Counted from the stretch's first letter, positions 13,489-21,921 are shown. The stretch: 33,137 nt of DNA from Mariaggregatimicrobium sp964498785 (GCA_964498785.1 CAZCJL010000073.1:1-33137); one strand, 5' to 3'. Translations and numbers: made by a program. Notes: generated by a model not told the origin, from the letters alone.

Positions 13489-14619
13489 TCAGAATTCTCC
13501 CTGCAATCCGAGACCGGGATTTTCCGGCAGGATCATTTTTCCGTTTTCCACGGTAGCTCCTTTGAAAGGATCATTCCCGATGAGCAGGTTCCCATCAAGA
13601 TCAGCCCAATCAACCAGCGGACTGATATGCGATGCCGCAGTAATCGCGCAACTACTTTCGATCATACAACCGAGCATTATTTTCATTCCCAGCGAGCGAG
13701 ACATCCAAATCATTCGCAGCGCTTCCTGCAATCCACCGCTTTTCATTAACTTTATATTAATTCCGTCGTATGCCCGGGCCAGTTTCGGGATATCGGCAGC
13801 GCTCTTTACAGCTTCATCAGCGACAATCGGAATATTAACACGATCACGCAACCAGCGTGTTTCTTCCAACATATCCGATGGCATCGGTTGTTCGATAAAC
13901 TCGACGTTCATTTTCTCCAACCATTTAATTTTTTTTAGGGCATCTTCTTTTGTTTTCCAGCCCTCGTTCGCATCAATCCGGACGGTTTTATCTGTCACAT
14001 CGCGAACTGCTTTCATTATTTCTTCATCATTTTCCTTACCAAGCTTTATTTTTAGAATCGGATATTTTTCTGCTTCCCGAATTTTTTGCTGCATCACTTC
14101 GGGTGTATCAATGCCAATCGAAAACGATGTTATCGGTGTTTTTGTTTTATCTAATCCAAGATATTTGTAAAGAGGAACACCCAGTTTTTTCGTTACCCAA
14201 TCCATAATCGCAATATCCATGGCGCATTTGGCCGCTGTCTGTTCTTCCCCCACATTCAAAATTGCGTATCCCAGATCAACAAAATTCCACGGATCATATT
14301 TATCGAATAACGGTTGCGCATCCTTAATCGCTGCAATTGTCGATTCTGGCGTCTCGTTATAGCGAATATTTGGCGCGGCTTCCCCGATTCCGTACACACC
14401 ATCTTTTTCGTATTTTACAAACACATTGTTCTTAAAATCCGATGAATTGCGGGCAATTGTCCAGGTATGTACCAAATTTAATTGTTTTATTTTATATTCC
14501 AATGTACTTCCTCCTGTGGCTGTATTACATCCGGTTATGAAAATTCCGCTATCAACCGCCCCAATAGCGATAATAGCCTTTCCTGTTATTTTAAGAAATT
14601 CCTTACGCGATAAGGACAT
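13489..14619 (-). CDS. Exported L-Ala-D/L-Glu-type dipeptide epimerase
   Basis: 376 aa, enolase superfamily, muconate-lactonising subgroup. Catalytic lysines lie in LKIK (Lys190, Lys192) and NIKLMK (Lys293 region). Metal ligands are Asp216 (DANEGW), Glu243 (FIEQP) and Asp268 (VADEA). This set matches dipeptide epimerases that convert L-Ala-D-Glu from murein to L-Ala-L-Glu. The N-terminus is unusual: SRKEFLK (Tat-like) then a hydrophobic stretch ending ITGC (Cys31), a Tat lipoprotein signal. The start at 14619 is chosen because GGAGAA lies 7 bases upstream, whereas the ATG at 14634 has no ribosome site. It follows an NlpC/P60 endopeptidase gene, as in Bacillus ykfB-ykfC. It is probably anchored in the periplasm. 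Confidence 0.9.
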   Translation of the reverse strand: MSLSRKEFLKITGKAIIAIGAVDSGIFITGCNTATGGSTLEYKIKQLNLVHTWTIARNSSDFKNNVFVKYEKDGVYGIGEAAPNIRYNETPESTIAAIKDAQPLFDKYDPWNFVDLGYAILNVGEEQTAAKCAMDIAIMDWVTKKLGVPLYKYLGLDKTKTPITSFSIGIDTPEVMQQKIREAEKYPILKIKLGKENDEEIMKAVRDVTDKTVRIDANEGWKTKEDALKKIKWLEKMNVEFIEQPMPSDMLEETRWLRDRVNIPIVADEAVKSAADIPKLARAYDGINIKLMKSGGLQEALRMIWMSRSLGMKIMLGCMIESSCAITAASHISPLVDWADLDGNLLIGNDPFKGATVENGKMILPENPGLGLQGEF

Positions 14620-14734
14620 TGTTAAATTCTCCATTTATTTTTTTCTATAAAAGGCCTCCGAGCGATACCATTTGATTTGCATTGACATCAAACTTGTTTC
14701 ACAAAAACATCGAAGGCACACATCATGCACTAAA

Positions 14735-15889
14735 TTAGTTAGCTACAATAATTCGCCGGGCCGCGCGCAGTGTTCGTGTACGATACTCGCTATACTCCGG
14801 ATGGTCCGGATTAAAGCTATTTATCCGTACGATTCCATCAGAATGAATAAATCGCTTATCGCCGATATAAATTCCGACATGCGTAATTTTATCAACATTC
14901 CGCCCCCAGAAGAGTAAATCAGCGGGCTTTAAATGGGATAAATTATTTGTCAACGGAACGTTGTCTCCCTCCTTTACCTGCATGTTTGCATCACGTGGCA
15001 ACAAAATACCATTAAATTTAAACACGCTTTGCGTGAAACCAGAACAATCAGCGCCCTTAATTGAGCCACCTCCCCATAAATAGGGTACACCGAGATATTG
15101 ATATGCTGTGTTAATAATTTCCTCTGCCGCAACAATTTTTTTGAAATGATCGTTAACCGTCTTTACCTGATTTTTACGAATATATCCTGCTCTTCCATCA
15201 GGTGTTTCCACTTTATACCATTTCCAGCTTTTTCCGATTACAGCTAACAGGTTTCCCCTGACGACATCGCTGACAGGTCTTGATTTCTCAGATTTTTCTT
15301 CAAAAACTTGTGCATAATTCTTTACAACAATCAGCTTTTCCTTTTGCCGCCATTTTTCAATAAAATTCTGGGTTCCAATTGTAAGTGAGCTCTTCATGAT
15401 CCAGCCGAGATAATCATCATCTGTCTGGCAAAGAAACCACCAGCTACTGATGTCATCTTCTCTGTTTTTAAGAACCCTGACTTCTGTCCCCATAGTTGTT
15501 TGACTGATTAACTCAGCATGGACACCGGGATTTCTCCGCATTTGTGCTGTACTCAATCGAATTAAACCATAACTATCCTCTCCCAGTGATTTATGAGGTA
15601 AAAGCTCAATCCGATCGATCAGAATAAGTGTATCAATCTCAGAAAATTTTTCCAGCAACTGATCCTTTGCTGCCCCGGAAAGAACTTCGCCGTATAAAAT
15701 GAGAGAATCTGCTTTTAAAACTGGCGTAATATTAAAAACACTAATTCTGCTATCCGGGCTGTAAACTTTTTTTACATCATCAATTATTTTTTGAACAGAT
15801 GCCGAGAAATCATCGGCCGCCTGTACCAGTGGAAGAAAAATAAGCAGGCACACTACTATTAGTTTGCGAATAATTTTTTGATGGCACAT
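14735..15889 (-). CDS. Secreted SH3b-NlpC/P60 murein endopeptidase
   Basis: 384 aa. A signal peptide (residues 1-24, VVCLLIFLPLVQA) is followed by an N-terminal region of unclear nature, two bacterial SH3 domains (about 122-170 and 186-243) and an NlpC/P60 cysteine peptidase domain. The catalytic Cys282 lies in GADCSGFTQ, His337 in ITHVGIYIG and His349 in FIHSDG. Such enzymes cut the gamma-D-Glu-diaminopimelate bond of murein peptides. Bacillus YkfC, with the same SH3-NlpC/P60 layout, releases L-Ala-D-Glu. The next gene encodes an epimerase for that dipeptide, which makes this specificity likely. The gene upstream ends 18 bases before its start region, so all three are probably one operon. 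Confidence 0.92.
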   Translation of the reverse strand: MCHQKIIRKLIVVCLLIFLPLVQAADDFSASVQKIIDDVKKVYSPDSRISVFNITPVLKADSLILYGEVLSGAAKDQLLEKFSEIDTLILIDRIELLPHKSLGEDSYGLIRLSTAQMRRNPGVHAELISQTTMGTEVRVLKNREDDISSWWFLCQTDDDYLGWIMKSSLTIGTQNFIEKWRQKEKLIVVKNYAQVFEEKSEKSRPVSDVVRGNLLAVIGKSWKWYKVETPDGRAGYIRKNQVKTVNDHFKKIVAAEEIINTAYQYLGVPYLWGGGSIKGADCSGFTQSVFKFNGILLPRDANMQVKEGDNVPLTNNLSHLKPADLLFWGRNVDKITHVGIYIGDKRFIHSDGIVRINSFNPDHPEYSEYRTRTLRAARRIIVAN

Positions 15890-15907
15890 ACTCTCCTCTT
15901 AAAAATG

Positions 15908-16102
15908 TTACTTATTTAGCAAAATGAATTTACGTATAGAACGGTCATAAGTTTGTTCCGCATCATTGGTGAAATAGCAGGCAGGGAGTTCCCCCAGTCT
16001 TCGATGGTAGTGCAAACATTCGCAACAATATCCTTTTCGGCTACAGGGCTCATAAGTACAATTGCAGGACTCCATGTTCTGTTGATGATTTTTACAATCC
16101 AT
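15908..16102 (-). CDS. Cys-rich small protein, DUF6485-like
   Basis: 64 aa with eight cysteines (3, 13, 15, 20, 26, 27, 29, 42) and the pattern CNCTYEPCSRKGYCCECLHY, then HRRLGELPACYF. It resembles the DUF6485 family of small proteins. The Cys and His spacing suggests a metal or iron-sulfur site, but function is unknown. There is no signal peptide. The ATG at 16102 has GGAGA upstream. It is the first gene of the minus-strand set that continues with the NlpC/P60 endopeptidase 18 bases later. It lies divergent to ssb. Confidence 0.8.
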   Translation of the reverse strand: MDCKNHQQNMESCNCTYEPCSRKGYCCECLHYHRRLGELPACYFTNDAEQTYDRSIRKFILLNK

Positions 16103-16141
16103 AATAAATCTCCGGCATATTAATTACAGGTAAAATTATAG

Positions 16142-16175
16142 CTTGAATTTAACATATTTATTATAAAAATTCAAG
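16142..16175. repeat. Perfect 9-bp inverted repeat in the divergent promoter region
   Basis: CTTGAATTT (16142-16150) and AAATTCAAG (16167-16175) are perfectly inverted with a 16-base loop. They lie between the divergent DUF6485-like gene and ssb, next to a TATAAT word on the minus strand (16140-16135). It may be an operator or a terminator-like hairpin. Confidence 0.4.
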
Positions 16176-16211
16176 GAAAATCAGGAAAAATTTAATTTAG
16201 AAAAAATATTC

Positions 16212-16240
16212 TTGACTATTTAATTTTTTTTTATTATGAT
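16212..16240 (+). promoter_or_regulatory. Strong promoter of ssb
   Basis: TTGACT (16212-16217), a 17-bp spacer rich in T, and TATGAT (16235-16240). Each box differs from consensus at one position. It lies 46 bases before the ssb ATG. Confidence 0.8.
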
Positions 16241-16285
16241 ATTCTTAAGTCACTAAAAAAAATAAACCAAAAAAAGGAGAAAATC

Positions 16286-16732
16286 ATGGCATTGGGGAAA
16301 GGAACCGTTAATAAAGTCTTCTTGATGGGGCGGTTAGGTGCGGATCCGGAACTGCGATATACAACCGCCGGAACAGCAGTTGCGACTTTTAATTTAGCAA
16401 CCAATATGGTGTGGCGTAATCAGGATGGCAATACTCAGGAGAAAACTGATTGGCATCGTGTTGTTGTCTGGCGCAAATTAGCAGAATTCGCAGGTGAGTG
16501 GCTAAAAAAAGGTTCTTATATTTTTCTGGAAGGTCGCTTGCAAACTCGCTCATGGGAGGACAAGGATGGAAACAAACGGTTCATGACAGAAGTGATCGCC
16601 GATTCAATTGAATTTGTCGGCTCTAAAAAAGAAGAGCGCACTGCCGATTCTTCTGAGCCTCCTGCTCCACCGGAATATCCGGAACAATCAACTGATGATT
16701 CTTCACCCCAGGAAGATGATTTACCATTTTAA
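16286..16732 (+). CDS. ssb: Single-stranded DNA-binding protein
   Basis: 148 aa. The OB-fold domain covers residues 5-112 (VNKVFLMGRLGADPELRYTT, TDWHRVVVWRKLAEFAGEWL, GSYIFLEGRLQTRSWEDKDG). A Pro/Ser/Glu-rich linker follows, and the acidic tip DDLPF recruits repair and replication proteins. It coats single-stranded DNA in replication, recombination and repair. AAAAGGAGA lies 9 bases before the ATG. It has its own strong promoter and a well-formed terminator at 16779-16810, so it is largely a single-gene unit even though the nucleoside salvage genes follow at once. Confidence 0.97.
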   Translation: MALGKGTVNKVFLMGRLGADPELRYTTAGTAVATFNLATNMVWRNQDGNTQEKTDWHRVVVWRKLAEFAGEWLKKGSYIFLEGRLQTRSWEDKDGNKRFMTEVIADSIEFVGSKKEERTADSSEPPAPPEYPEQSTDDSSPQEDDLPF

Positions 16733-16778
16733 TCATTCCCATGATTTCTTATCTGAATGGCTGCTTCATTTTTTAATG

Positions 16779-16810
16779 TCCGAGAAATTCACGTTTCTCG
16801 GATTTTTTTT
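16779..16810 (+). terminator. Intrinsic terminator of ssb
   Basis: A perfect 9-bp stem TCCGAGAAA/TTTCTCGGA (16779-16787 and 16794-16802) with a 6-base loop is followed by eight T (16803-16810). Confidence 0.93.
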
Positions 16811-16858
16811 ATAATAAAAAGTTTGATTTTTAATTATAATTTCCTATATTATCACGTT

Positions 16859-17257
16859 ATGGATTATCACAATTATATTCAAAAAGCAACGAAGGCAAAA
16901 GAAACGGCATACGCTCCATATTCCAAATTTCGGGTGGGCGCTATCGTTATTAGTCACGATGACCAGATTTTTTCCGGTTGTAACATTGAAGTAAGTTCGT
17001 ACAGCTTAACACTATGCGCAGAACGTGTTGCGCTTTTTAAAGCAATATCCGAGAACATAAGAAAATTCAAAGCAATATACATTGCCGCAGATTCTGAAAA
17101 ACCTTGTACGCCTTGCGGGGCATGTCGACAGGTAATATGGGAACTGGCCGGAAATATTGAGGTTGTTATGATAAACAAATATGGTGAATTCAAAATTCGC
17201 ATGATGGAAAATTTGCTCCCGGATGCATTCGATGGCGATTATTTCGAGGTAATATGA
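16859..17257 (+). CDS. cdd: Cytidine deaminase
   Basis: 132 aa, the usual length of tetrameric bacterial cytidine deaminases. AYAPYSKFRVGA (residues 17-28) binds the nucleoside. The zinc site is Cys53 and the catalytic Glu55 in TLCAERVA, plus Cys86 and Cys89 in PCTPCGACR. It converts cytidine and deoxycytidine to uridine and deoxyuridine. The ATG at 16859 fits the family N-terminus. An in-frame extension to 16757 would run through the ssb terminator and is rejected. The ribosome site is poor. The stop overlaps the udk start by 4 bases, so uridine made here passes to a co-translated uridine kinase. Confidence 0.95.
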   Translation: MDYHNYIQKATKAKETAYAPYSKFRVGAIVISHDDQIFSGCNIEVSSYSLTLCAERVALFKAISENIRKFKAIYIAADSEKPCTPCGACRQVIWELAGNIEVVMINKYGEFKIRMMENLLPDAFDGDYFEVI

Positions 17258-17883
17258 AATCTGTTATTTTAATAGGTATTGCAGGGGGATCCGGTTCCGG
17301 AAAAACAATGGTTTCTCAACGGCTTTACAATGAACTTGGCTCGGATAAGGTGACAATCATTCAGCAGGATTCGTATTATAAAAATTTAACGCACTTGTCG
17401 TTTGATGAACGTTCTCAGCAAAATTTTGATCACCCGGATGCATTGGATGACCAACTCCTTTACCGCCATATCAACGAATTGCTCAATGGAAATTATGTTG
17501 ACCAACCTATTTATGATTTTACACTTCATACCCGAAAAAATGAAACAAAACGTGTTGGCAATCAGATTATCATCATTTTAGAGGGCATCCTGATCCTTCA
17601 TAATCCACATCTACGAAAACGAATGGATATTAAAGTGTATGTGGATACTGATGATGATATTCGCTTTATTCGCCGTTTAAAGCGCGATATAAAAGAGCGC
17701 GAGCGTTCCCTGGATTCTGTGATTCAACAATATGAACAAATGGTGAGACCGATGCATTTACAATTTGTTGAGCCCTCAAAACGATACGCAGACATTATTA
17801 TACCACAGGGAGGTCAAAATGATGTGGCTATCGATATTTTAAAAACAAAAATTCAGGCAATGCTACGGGAACGGGGATATTAG
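17254..17883 (+). CDS. udk: Uridine kinase
   Basis: 209 aa. The P-loop is GIAGGSGSGKT (residues 8-18). Next come IQQDSYYKNLTHLSFDER with the substrate-binding Asp-Tyr pair, NFDHPDALDD, and YDFTLHTR in the nucleoside pocket. IILEGILIL precedes the lid region with RFIRRLKRDIKERER. The protein phosphorylates uridine and cytidine to the monophosphates in the cytoplasm. The start overlaps the cdd stop (ATGA). The next gene, thymidine-kinase-like, follows after 140 bases. Confidence 0.95.
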   Translation: MKSVILIGIAGGSGSGKTMVSQRLYNELGSDKVTIIQQDSYYKNLTHLSFDERSQQNFDHPDALDDQLLYRHINELLNGNYVDQPIYDFTLHTRKNETKRVGNQIIIILEGILILHNPHLRKRMDIKVYVDTDDDIRFIRRLKRDIKERERSLDSVIQQYEQMVRPMHLQFVEPSKRYADIIIPQGGQNDVAIDILKTKIQAMLRERGY

Positions 17884-18023
17884 ATTTTTGAAAAATTATG
17901 GCTTTTACTCTGAAACCTTTCAGCATTCGTATTTTTGCATTCTATGCTCGGACTGATCGGACGTCATTTATTAAGCAATATCAATTATCACTTCCATTTT
18001 CAAACCAAATAAATCGGAGGACC

Positions 18024-18572
18024 ATGCTCGAAGTAATTACTGGCGCCATGGAAGCCGGTAAAACCTGGCTCATTTACAAACGAATCAGCGATGCAATCCT
18101 GATGAATAAAAATGTACAGGTATTTGCGTATCCGGTTCATCAGGGAGAAGTTGTTTCCAGAATCGGATTCAAAAGTAAGGCCATTACTATTCCGACAATC
18201 GCTGAAATGGAATCCAACCTCGATGACAATGTAGACCTGATTGCCATTGACGACGCACAGCTTTTTGAAGAAGAAGACTTACTTCACTTTTGCAACAAGT
18301 GGCGGAACAAAATTGATATTATCATCGCCGGTGTTCAGCTAAATTCATTTTCCGAGGAATTCGGCGCTATTATAAAACTCATGGGACGCGCTGAAAAAGT
18401 GACCGTTCTTCTCGGAGTCTGCGAAAAATGTAAAAAACAGAATGCGCTTATTTCACAACGCTATCGCGACCGCGAGCATAAAATACCAATTACAAAAGAT
18501 GATCCCCGCATTGAATTGCGCAAAGAATTTTACGCGCCTGTTTGCTGGAAGTGTTATCAGCCGCCAAAGTGA
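18024..18572 (+). CDS. Thymidine kinase-like protein, divergent
   Basis: 182 aa. The fold and layout are those of type II (TK1-like) thymidine kinases. A P-loop GAMEAGKT lies at residues 7-14 (usually GPMFSGKS/T). A Walker B-type strand LIAIDDAQLFEEE follows at residues 72-84, and two zinc knuckles lie at CEKC (133, 136) and CWKC (174, 177). The residue that is normally the catalytic Glu in the DE-Q-F motif is Asp77 here. The start is at 18024 because CGGAGGAC precedes it. The open frame extends to 17898 without family similarity. With cdd and udk it would complete pyrimidine salvage, but the altered active site makes the substrate uncertain. Confidence 0.8.
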   Translation: MLEVITGAMEAGKTWLIYKRISDAILMNKNVQVFAYPVHQGEVVSRIGFKSKAITIPTIAEMESNLDDNVDLIAIDDAQLFEEEDLLHFCNKWRNKIDIIIAGVQLNSFSEEFGAIIKLMGRAEKVTVLLGVCEKCKKQNALISQRYRDREHKIPITKDDPRIELRKEFYAPVCWKCYQPPK

Positions 18573-18651
18573 TCGCTTTGGGTGGCATCGGCATAATAAA
18601 AGACATTTTTGTTTTGAATTTCGAACCTTGATTTCAATTTAGTGTTCAACC

Positions 18652-18731
18652 GGAGTGCCTGACTCCTGAGCACCTCGGGTGCATTTATGCAATGCACGGG
18701 AAATCCATAACGGGATTTCACTTCGGAGTCC
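18652..18731 (+). other. Branched hairpin structure before nupC
   Basis: GACTCC (18661-18666) pairs with GGAGTC (18725-18730), enclosing GCACC-TCG-GGTGC (18670-18682) and GAAATCC/GGATTTC (18700-18719), which is a cloverleaf-like layout. An overlapping alternative is GGAGT/ACTCC (18652-18666). It lies 90 bases before the nupC start in a 249-bp gap with no gene. It may be a REP-type repeat or a structured leader. The word CCGGAGTGC also occurs, inverted, at the repeat-rich gap near 3380. Confidence 0.4.
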
Positions 18732-18821
18732 AACATAAAAAAACATTGATAAATTATTATAGAAACGCTCTGTACGTTCGTATTATTCGTTAAGTTTGAA
18801 ATTCATTATCCGGAGGGAAAA

Positions 18822-20141
18822 ATGTTTTGGCAACGTATTATCAGTTTTGTTGGAATTTTCGTACTGCTAGGAATTGCCTGGCTTTTTTCAAATAATAAAA
18901 GGAAAATCAGCTTTCGAGTAGTTGGCTGGGGACTCGGGCTTCAATTGCTTTTCGCGGTAATCATCCTAAAAACAGGGCCAGGGCAGGCGCTCTTTTTTGC
19001 TGCACGCAGTGCGATAGCAAAGCTGCTCAGTTTTACAGACGCCGGCGCTTCGTTTTTATTCGGCAATCTCTATCTGGGGGAGGCAGACATTGTGGCACAA
19101 ATCGGTGGGCCAGGTCCATTTCAATTACGAGACAGCATGAGCGGTAATTTTGTGGATATTGGCATTGTGTTCGCATTCCATATTTTACCGACAATAATCT
19201 TCTTTGCATCGCTAATGGCAATTCTGTACCATCTGGGAATTATGCAACGGATCGTTCAGGCTATGGCGTGGATTATGTCCAAATTTATGGGGACAAGCGG
19301 TGCGGAATCCCTGTCAGCCGCCGGAAATATTTTTGTGGGGCAGACTGAATCGCCGTTATTGATTAAGCCATACATCAACGACATGACACAATCCGAACTA
19401 ATGGCAATAATGGTCGGTGGATTTTCCACCATCGCCGGCGGCGTAATGGCAGCTTATGTTCGATTTGGGGTCGATGCTGGCCACCTGATGGCGGCCAGCG
19501 TTATGTCGGCTCCCGCAGCACTGGTCGTTGCCAAAATCATGTTTCCGGAAGTTAACCAACCAAAAACAAAAGGCGTTGTAAAACTGGAGGTCAAAAAGAC
19601 CACAGCGAATATAGTGGACGCTGCTGCCAGTGGTGCAGCAGATGGCTTAAAACTGGCATTGAACGTGGGCGCGATGCTGATGGCCTTCATCGCCCTTATT
19701 GCAATGATAAACTTTTTATTGGGCAAAGTTGATGATGTCGTGAACTTCATCACATTTCACCACACCAGTTTTGCCTGGGATTTAAGTTTAAAAAAGATAT
19801 TCGGAATCATTTTCGCACCAATAGCCTTTTTTATGGGAGTCGATCCGAAAGATATTATTAATTTCGGAAATCTATTAGGAACGAAAATTTCCATCAACGA
19901 ATTGGTTGCCTATCTCGAATTAACCAGCTTAAAGGATACTTTGTCACCTCGATCTTATATTATTGGCACGTACGCATTATGCGGATTTGCCAATTTTTCT
20001 TCAATTGCCATACAAATTGGCGGGATCAGTAGTATCTCTCCGGGACGCCGAAGTGACCTCGCCAAAATCGGGCTGAAAGCAATGCTGGGCGGAGCGATCG
20101 CCTCGTGGTTAACAGCAACAATCGCAGGGATGATTATTTAA
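18822..20141 (+). CDS. nupC: Concentrative nucleoside transporter, NupC type
   Basis: 439 aa with about ten membrane segments. Family landmarks include a Gly-rich N-terminal half (GWGLGLQLLFAVIILKTGPG), GNIFVGQTESPLLIKPYI, MVGGFSTIAGGVMAAYV, and the end TYALCGFANFSSIAIQIGGI. It carries out ion-coupled uptake of nucleosides across the inner membrane and supplies the kinases, deaminase and phosphorylase around it. A GGAGGG ribosome site lies 6 bases before the ATG. The phosphorylase gene begins one base after the stop, so the two are co-transcribed. A branched hairpin region lies upstream. Confidence 0.95.
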   Translation: MFWQRIISFVGIFVLLGIAWLFSNNKRKISFRVVGWGLGLQLLFAVIILKTGPGQALFFAARSAIAKLLSFTDAGASFLFGNLYLGEADIVAQIGGPGPFQLRDSMSGNFVDIGIVFAFHILPTIIFFASLMAILYHLGIMQRIVQAMAWIMSKFMGTSGAESLSAAGNIFVGQTESPLLIKPYINDMTQSELMAIMVGGFSTIAGGVMAAYVRFGVDAGHLMAASVMSAPAALVVAKIMFPEVNQPKTKGVVKLEVKKTTANIVDAAASGAADGLKLALNVGAMLMAFIALIAMINFLLGKVDDVVNFITFHHTSFAWDLSLKKIFGIIFAPIAFFMGVDPKDIINFGNLLGTKISINELVAYLELTSLKDTLSPRSYIIGTYALCGFANFSSIAIQIGGISSISPGRRSDLAKIGLKAMLGGAIASWLTATIAGMII

Positions 20142-20142
20142 A

Positions 20143-20973
20143 ATGAAAAACAAACACTTAAACGCATCTGTCAATTATATTAAACGAAAAGTCTCGAACA
20201 TGCCACAAATTGGTATTATTCTTGGATCCGGGCTTGGTACGTTTGCCGATCATTTATCAAACCGAACCGTGATAAATTGCCGAGACATCCCACATTATCC
20301 GGTGTCTACTGTCGAAGGGCATGAGGGATTGCTCTGTTTCGGGGATCTGGATAGCGCCCGTGTGCTTGCACTTAAAGGACGGGTTCATGCTTACGAAGGT
20401 TACCCGTTGGATAAAGTAACATACACTGTGCAAGTAATGGCTCAGTTAGGAATCGAATCGCTCATTGTTACAAACGCTGCCGGTGCGATCAATACAGAAT
20501 TTGAACCCGGAGATTTAATGTTGATTACCGATCATATCAATTTCATGTTTGATAATCCATTAATTCATATCCCACACTCTACCGAACAAAGCCGATTTGT
20601 TGATATGAGCGAAACCTATTATCCGCCTTATCAACGATTAGCGGAACAAACTGCCCGGGATTTGAATATACTATTGAAACAGGGAACACTGGTTGCCACA
20701 AAAGGCCCGAATTACGAAACAGCAGCCGAAATTCGTATGATTCAGATTTCCGGGGGTGATGCCGGAACAATGTCCACGATACCGGAAGTTATCGTGGCCC
20801 GTCAAAACGAGATGAAAATATTAGGCGTCTCCTGTATAACGAATATGGCCACTGGTATTTCAGTCCATAAATTAAATCATCTTGAAGTGACGAAAGCAGC
20901 AAACAAAATTCAAAAAAAATTCATTGCTCTGATAAGTGAAATTATCACCAGAATTGCAAAACAAACGTATTAA
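20143..20973 (+). CDS. punA: Purine nucleoside phosphorylase (trimeric type)
   Basis: 276 aa. Motifs of the PNP/MTAP family in order: GIILGSGLG (phosphate site, Ser29), KGRVHAYEGY (His82, Tyr84), TNAAGA (110-115), GPNYETAAEIR (Glu192) and ITNMATG (Asn234, base recognition). The Glu and Asn fit the 6-oxopurine type that splits inosine and guanosine into base and ribose-1-phosphate. The GADAVGMST block is altered to GGDAGTMST. It is cytoplasmic. Its start lies one base after the nupC stop. Together with the adenine deaminase further along it feeds hypoxanthine into salvage. Confidence 0.93.
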   Translation: MKNKHLNASVNYIKRKVSNMPQIGIILGSGLGTFADHLSNRTVINCRDIPHYPVSTVEGHEGLLCFGDLDSARVLALKGRVHAYEGYPLDKVTYTVQVMAQLGIESLIVTNAAGAINTEFEPGDLMLITDHINFMFDNPLIHIPHSTEQSRFVDMSETYYPPYQRLAEQTARDLNILLKQGTLVATKGPNYETAAEIRMIQISGGDAGTMSTIPEVIVARQNEMKILGVSCITNMATGISVHKLNHLEVTKAANKIQKKFIALISEIITRIAKQTY

Positions 20974-20980
20974 TCATCTT

Positions 20981-21895
20981 ATGAAATCGAAAGCAGAGAG
21001 ATATCTGTTCATTTTTTATTTGCAATTTATGAAATCCTTTCTTAAGGTAAAAAAGCTATTTTACTATTTTTTTTTAAGCCTGCGTAAAAATGTGTTTCTT
21101 TATCTGCTTACATTAAGAATAATGGCGCCGTTTTCATGGAAAAAACGGGTTACCTTGCTTGAATACCAAAAGAAATTTTCAGAAATTATTGACTTATGCA
21201 AAACGCGACTCCCGGATAATCCACGCGAGGCAGCCTTTCTCTACGAACTAATCGCTCGGAATTTGCGCAATTTAAACAGACCGCACGAAGCGTTAAAATA
21301 TATTACAAAGGCTCGAGAAATTCCAAACGACTCTGGCAGCATTGATTACGAAGAGGGACTTATCCATTTTATCAAAAAAGATTATTCCAAAGCGAGATTT
21401 TTGCTTGAAAACGCGACAAAAAAAGGATTTGACACAGCGCCCTTGCAAATCCATTTGGGTAAAGCATATTATCAATTGGGGTTATCCAAACGCGCAGAAC
21501 AATGCTTCAGACGGGTTCTGAAAATATATCCCAAAGAAGGCAGCATCTACTTTTTACTGGGAATTGTGTTGAAAAACATGAGTCGCTACGACGAGGCAAA
21601 GGATTCTTTTCTAAAAGCAATTCAGTGCGGGAGTGATCAAAAGGAAGAACATCTTGGGCTCGCTGAAATATATACACGCAAAGGTGATCTTAACAACGCA
21701 ATTAACGAATATAAGCATATTATCAAGATTGATCCCAACAGTTTCGTTGCTCACTATTTTTTAGGATTAATATATGAAATTCAGGGAAATGAAAGTGATG
21801 CAATACAGGAACTTATCATCGCTAATAAAATTAACCCTGATGATGAAGAAACCCGACTGAAATTAACCCGGTTATTAGAAAGCAATCCCAAATAA
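20981..21895 (+). CDS. TPR-repeat protein with an N-terminal membrane segment
   Basis: 304 aa. The start at 20981 lies 7 bases after the phosphorylase stop. An earlier in-frame start would overlap that gene. Residues 8-55 are hydrophobic and basic, probably one or two membrane segments. From about residue 60 the protein consists of tetratricopeptide repeats, for example APLQIHLGKAYYQLGLSKRA, GSIYFLLGIVLKNMSRYDEA, and HYFLGLIYEIQGNESDAIQE. TPR proteins are scaffolds for protein contacts. No catalytic motif is visible. It sits inside the nucleoside salvage run, but the link to nucleosides is unclear. Confidence 0.85.
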   Translation: MKSKAERYLFIFYLQFMKSFLKVKKLFYYFFLSLRKNVFLYLLTLRIMAPFSWKKRVTLLEYQKKFSEIIDLCKTRLPDNPREAAFLYELIARNLRNLNRPHEALKYITKAREIPNDSGSIDYEEGLIHFIKKDYSKARFLLENATKKGFDTAPLQIHLGKAYYQLGLSKRAEQCFRRVLKIYPKEGSIYFLLGIVLKNMSRYDEAKDSFLKAIQCGSDQKEEHLGLAEIYTRKGDLNNAINEYKHIIKIDPNSFVAHYFLGLIYEIQGNESDAIQELIIANKINPDDEETRLKLTRLLESNPK

Positions 21896-21921
21896 TAATA
21901 AAAATAAGAAGAGGATTTTTA

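Noticed and set aside
13478..14170. Long plus-strand open frame of 230 codons opposite the epimerase gene
   Set aside because: It is the mirror of a strongly conserved enzyme gene, has no family resemblance, and carries low-complexity Ser/Phe/Ile-rich sequence typical of antisense frames.
16757..16858. N-terminal extension of cytidine deaminase
   Set aside because: The extension runs through the ssb terminator hairpin and T run. The family N-terminus begins at 16859.
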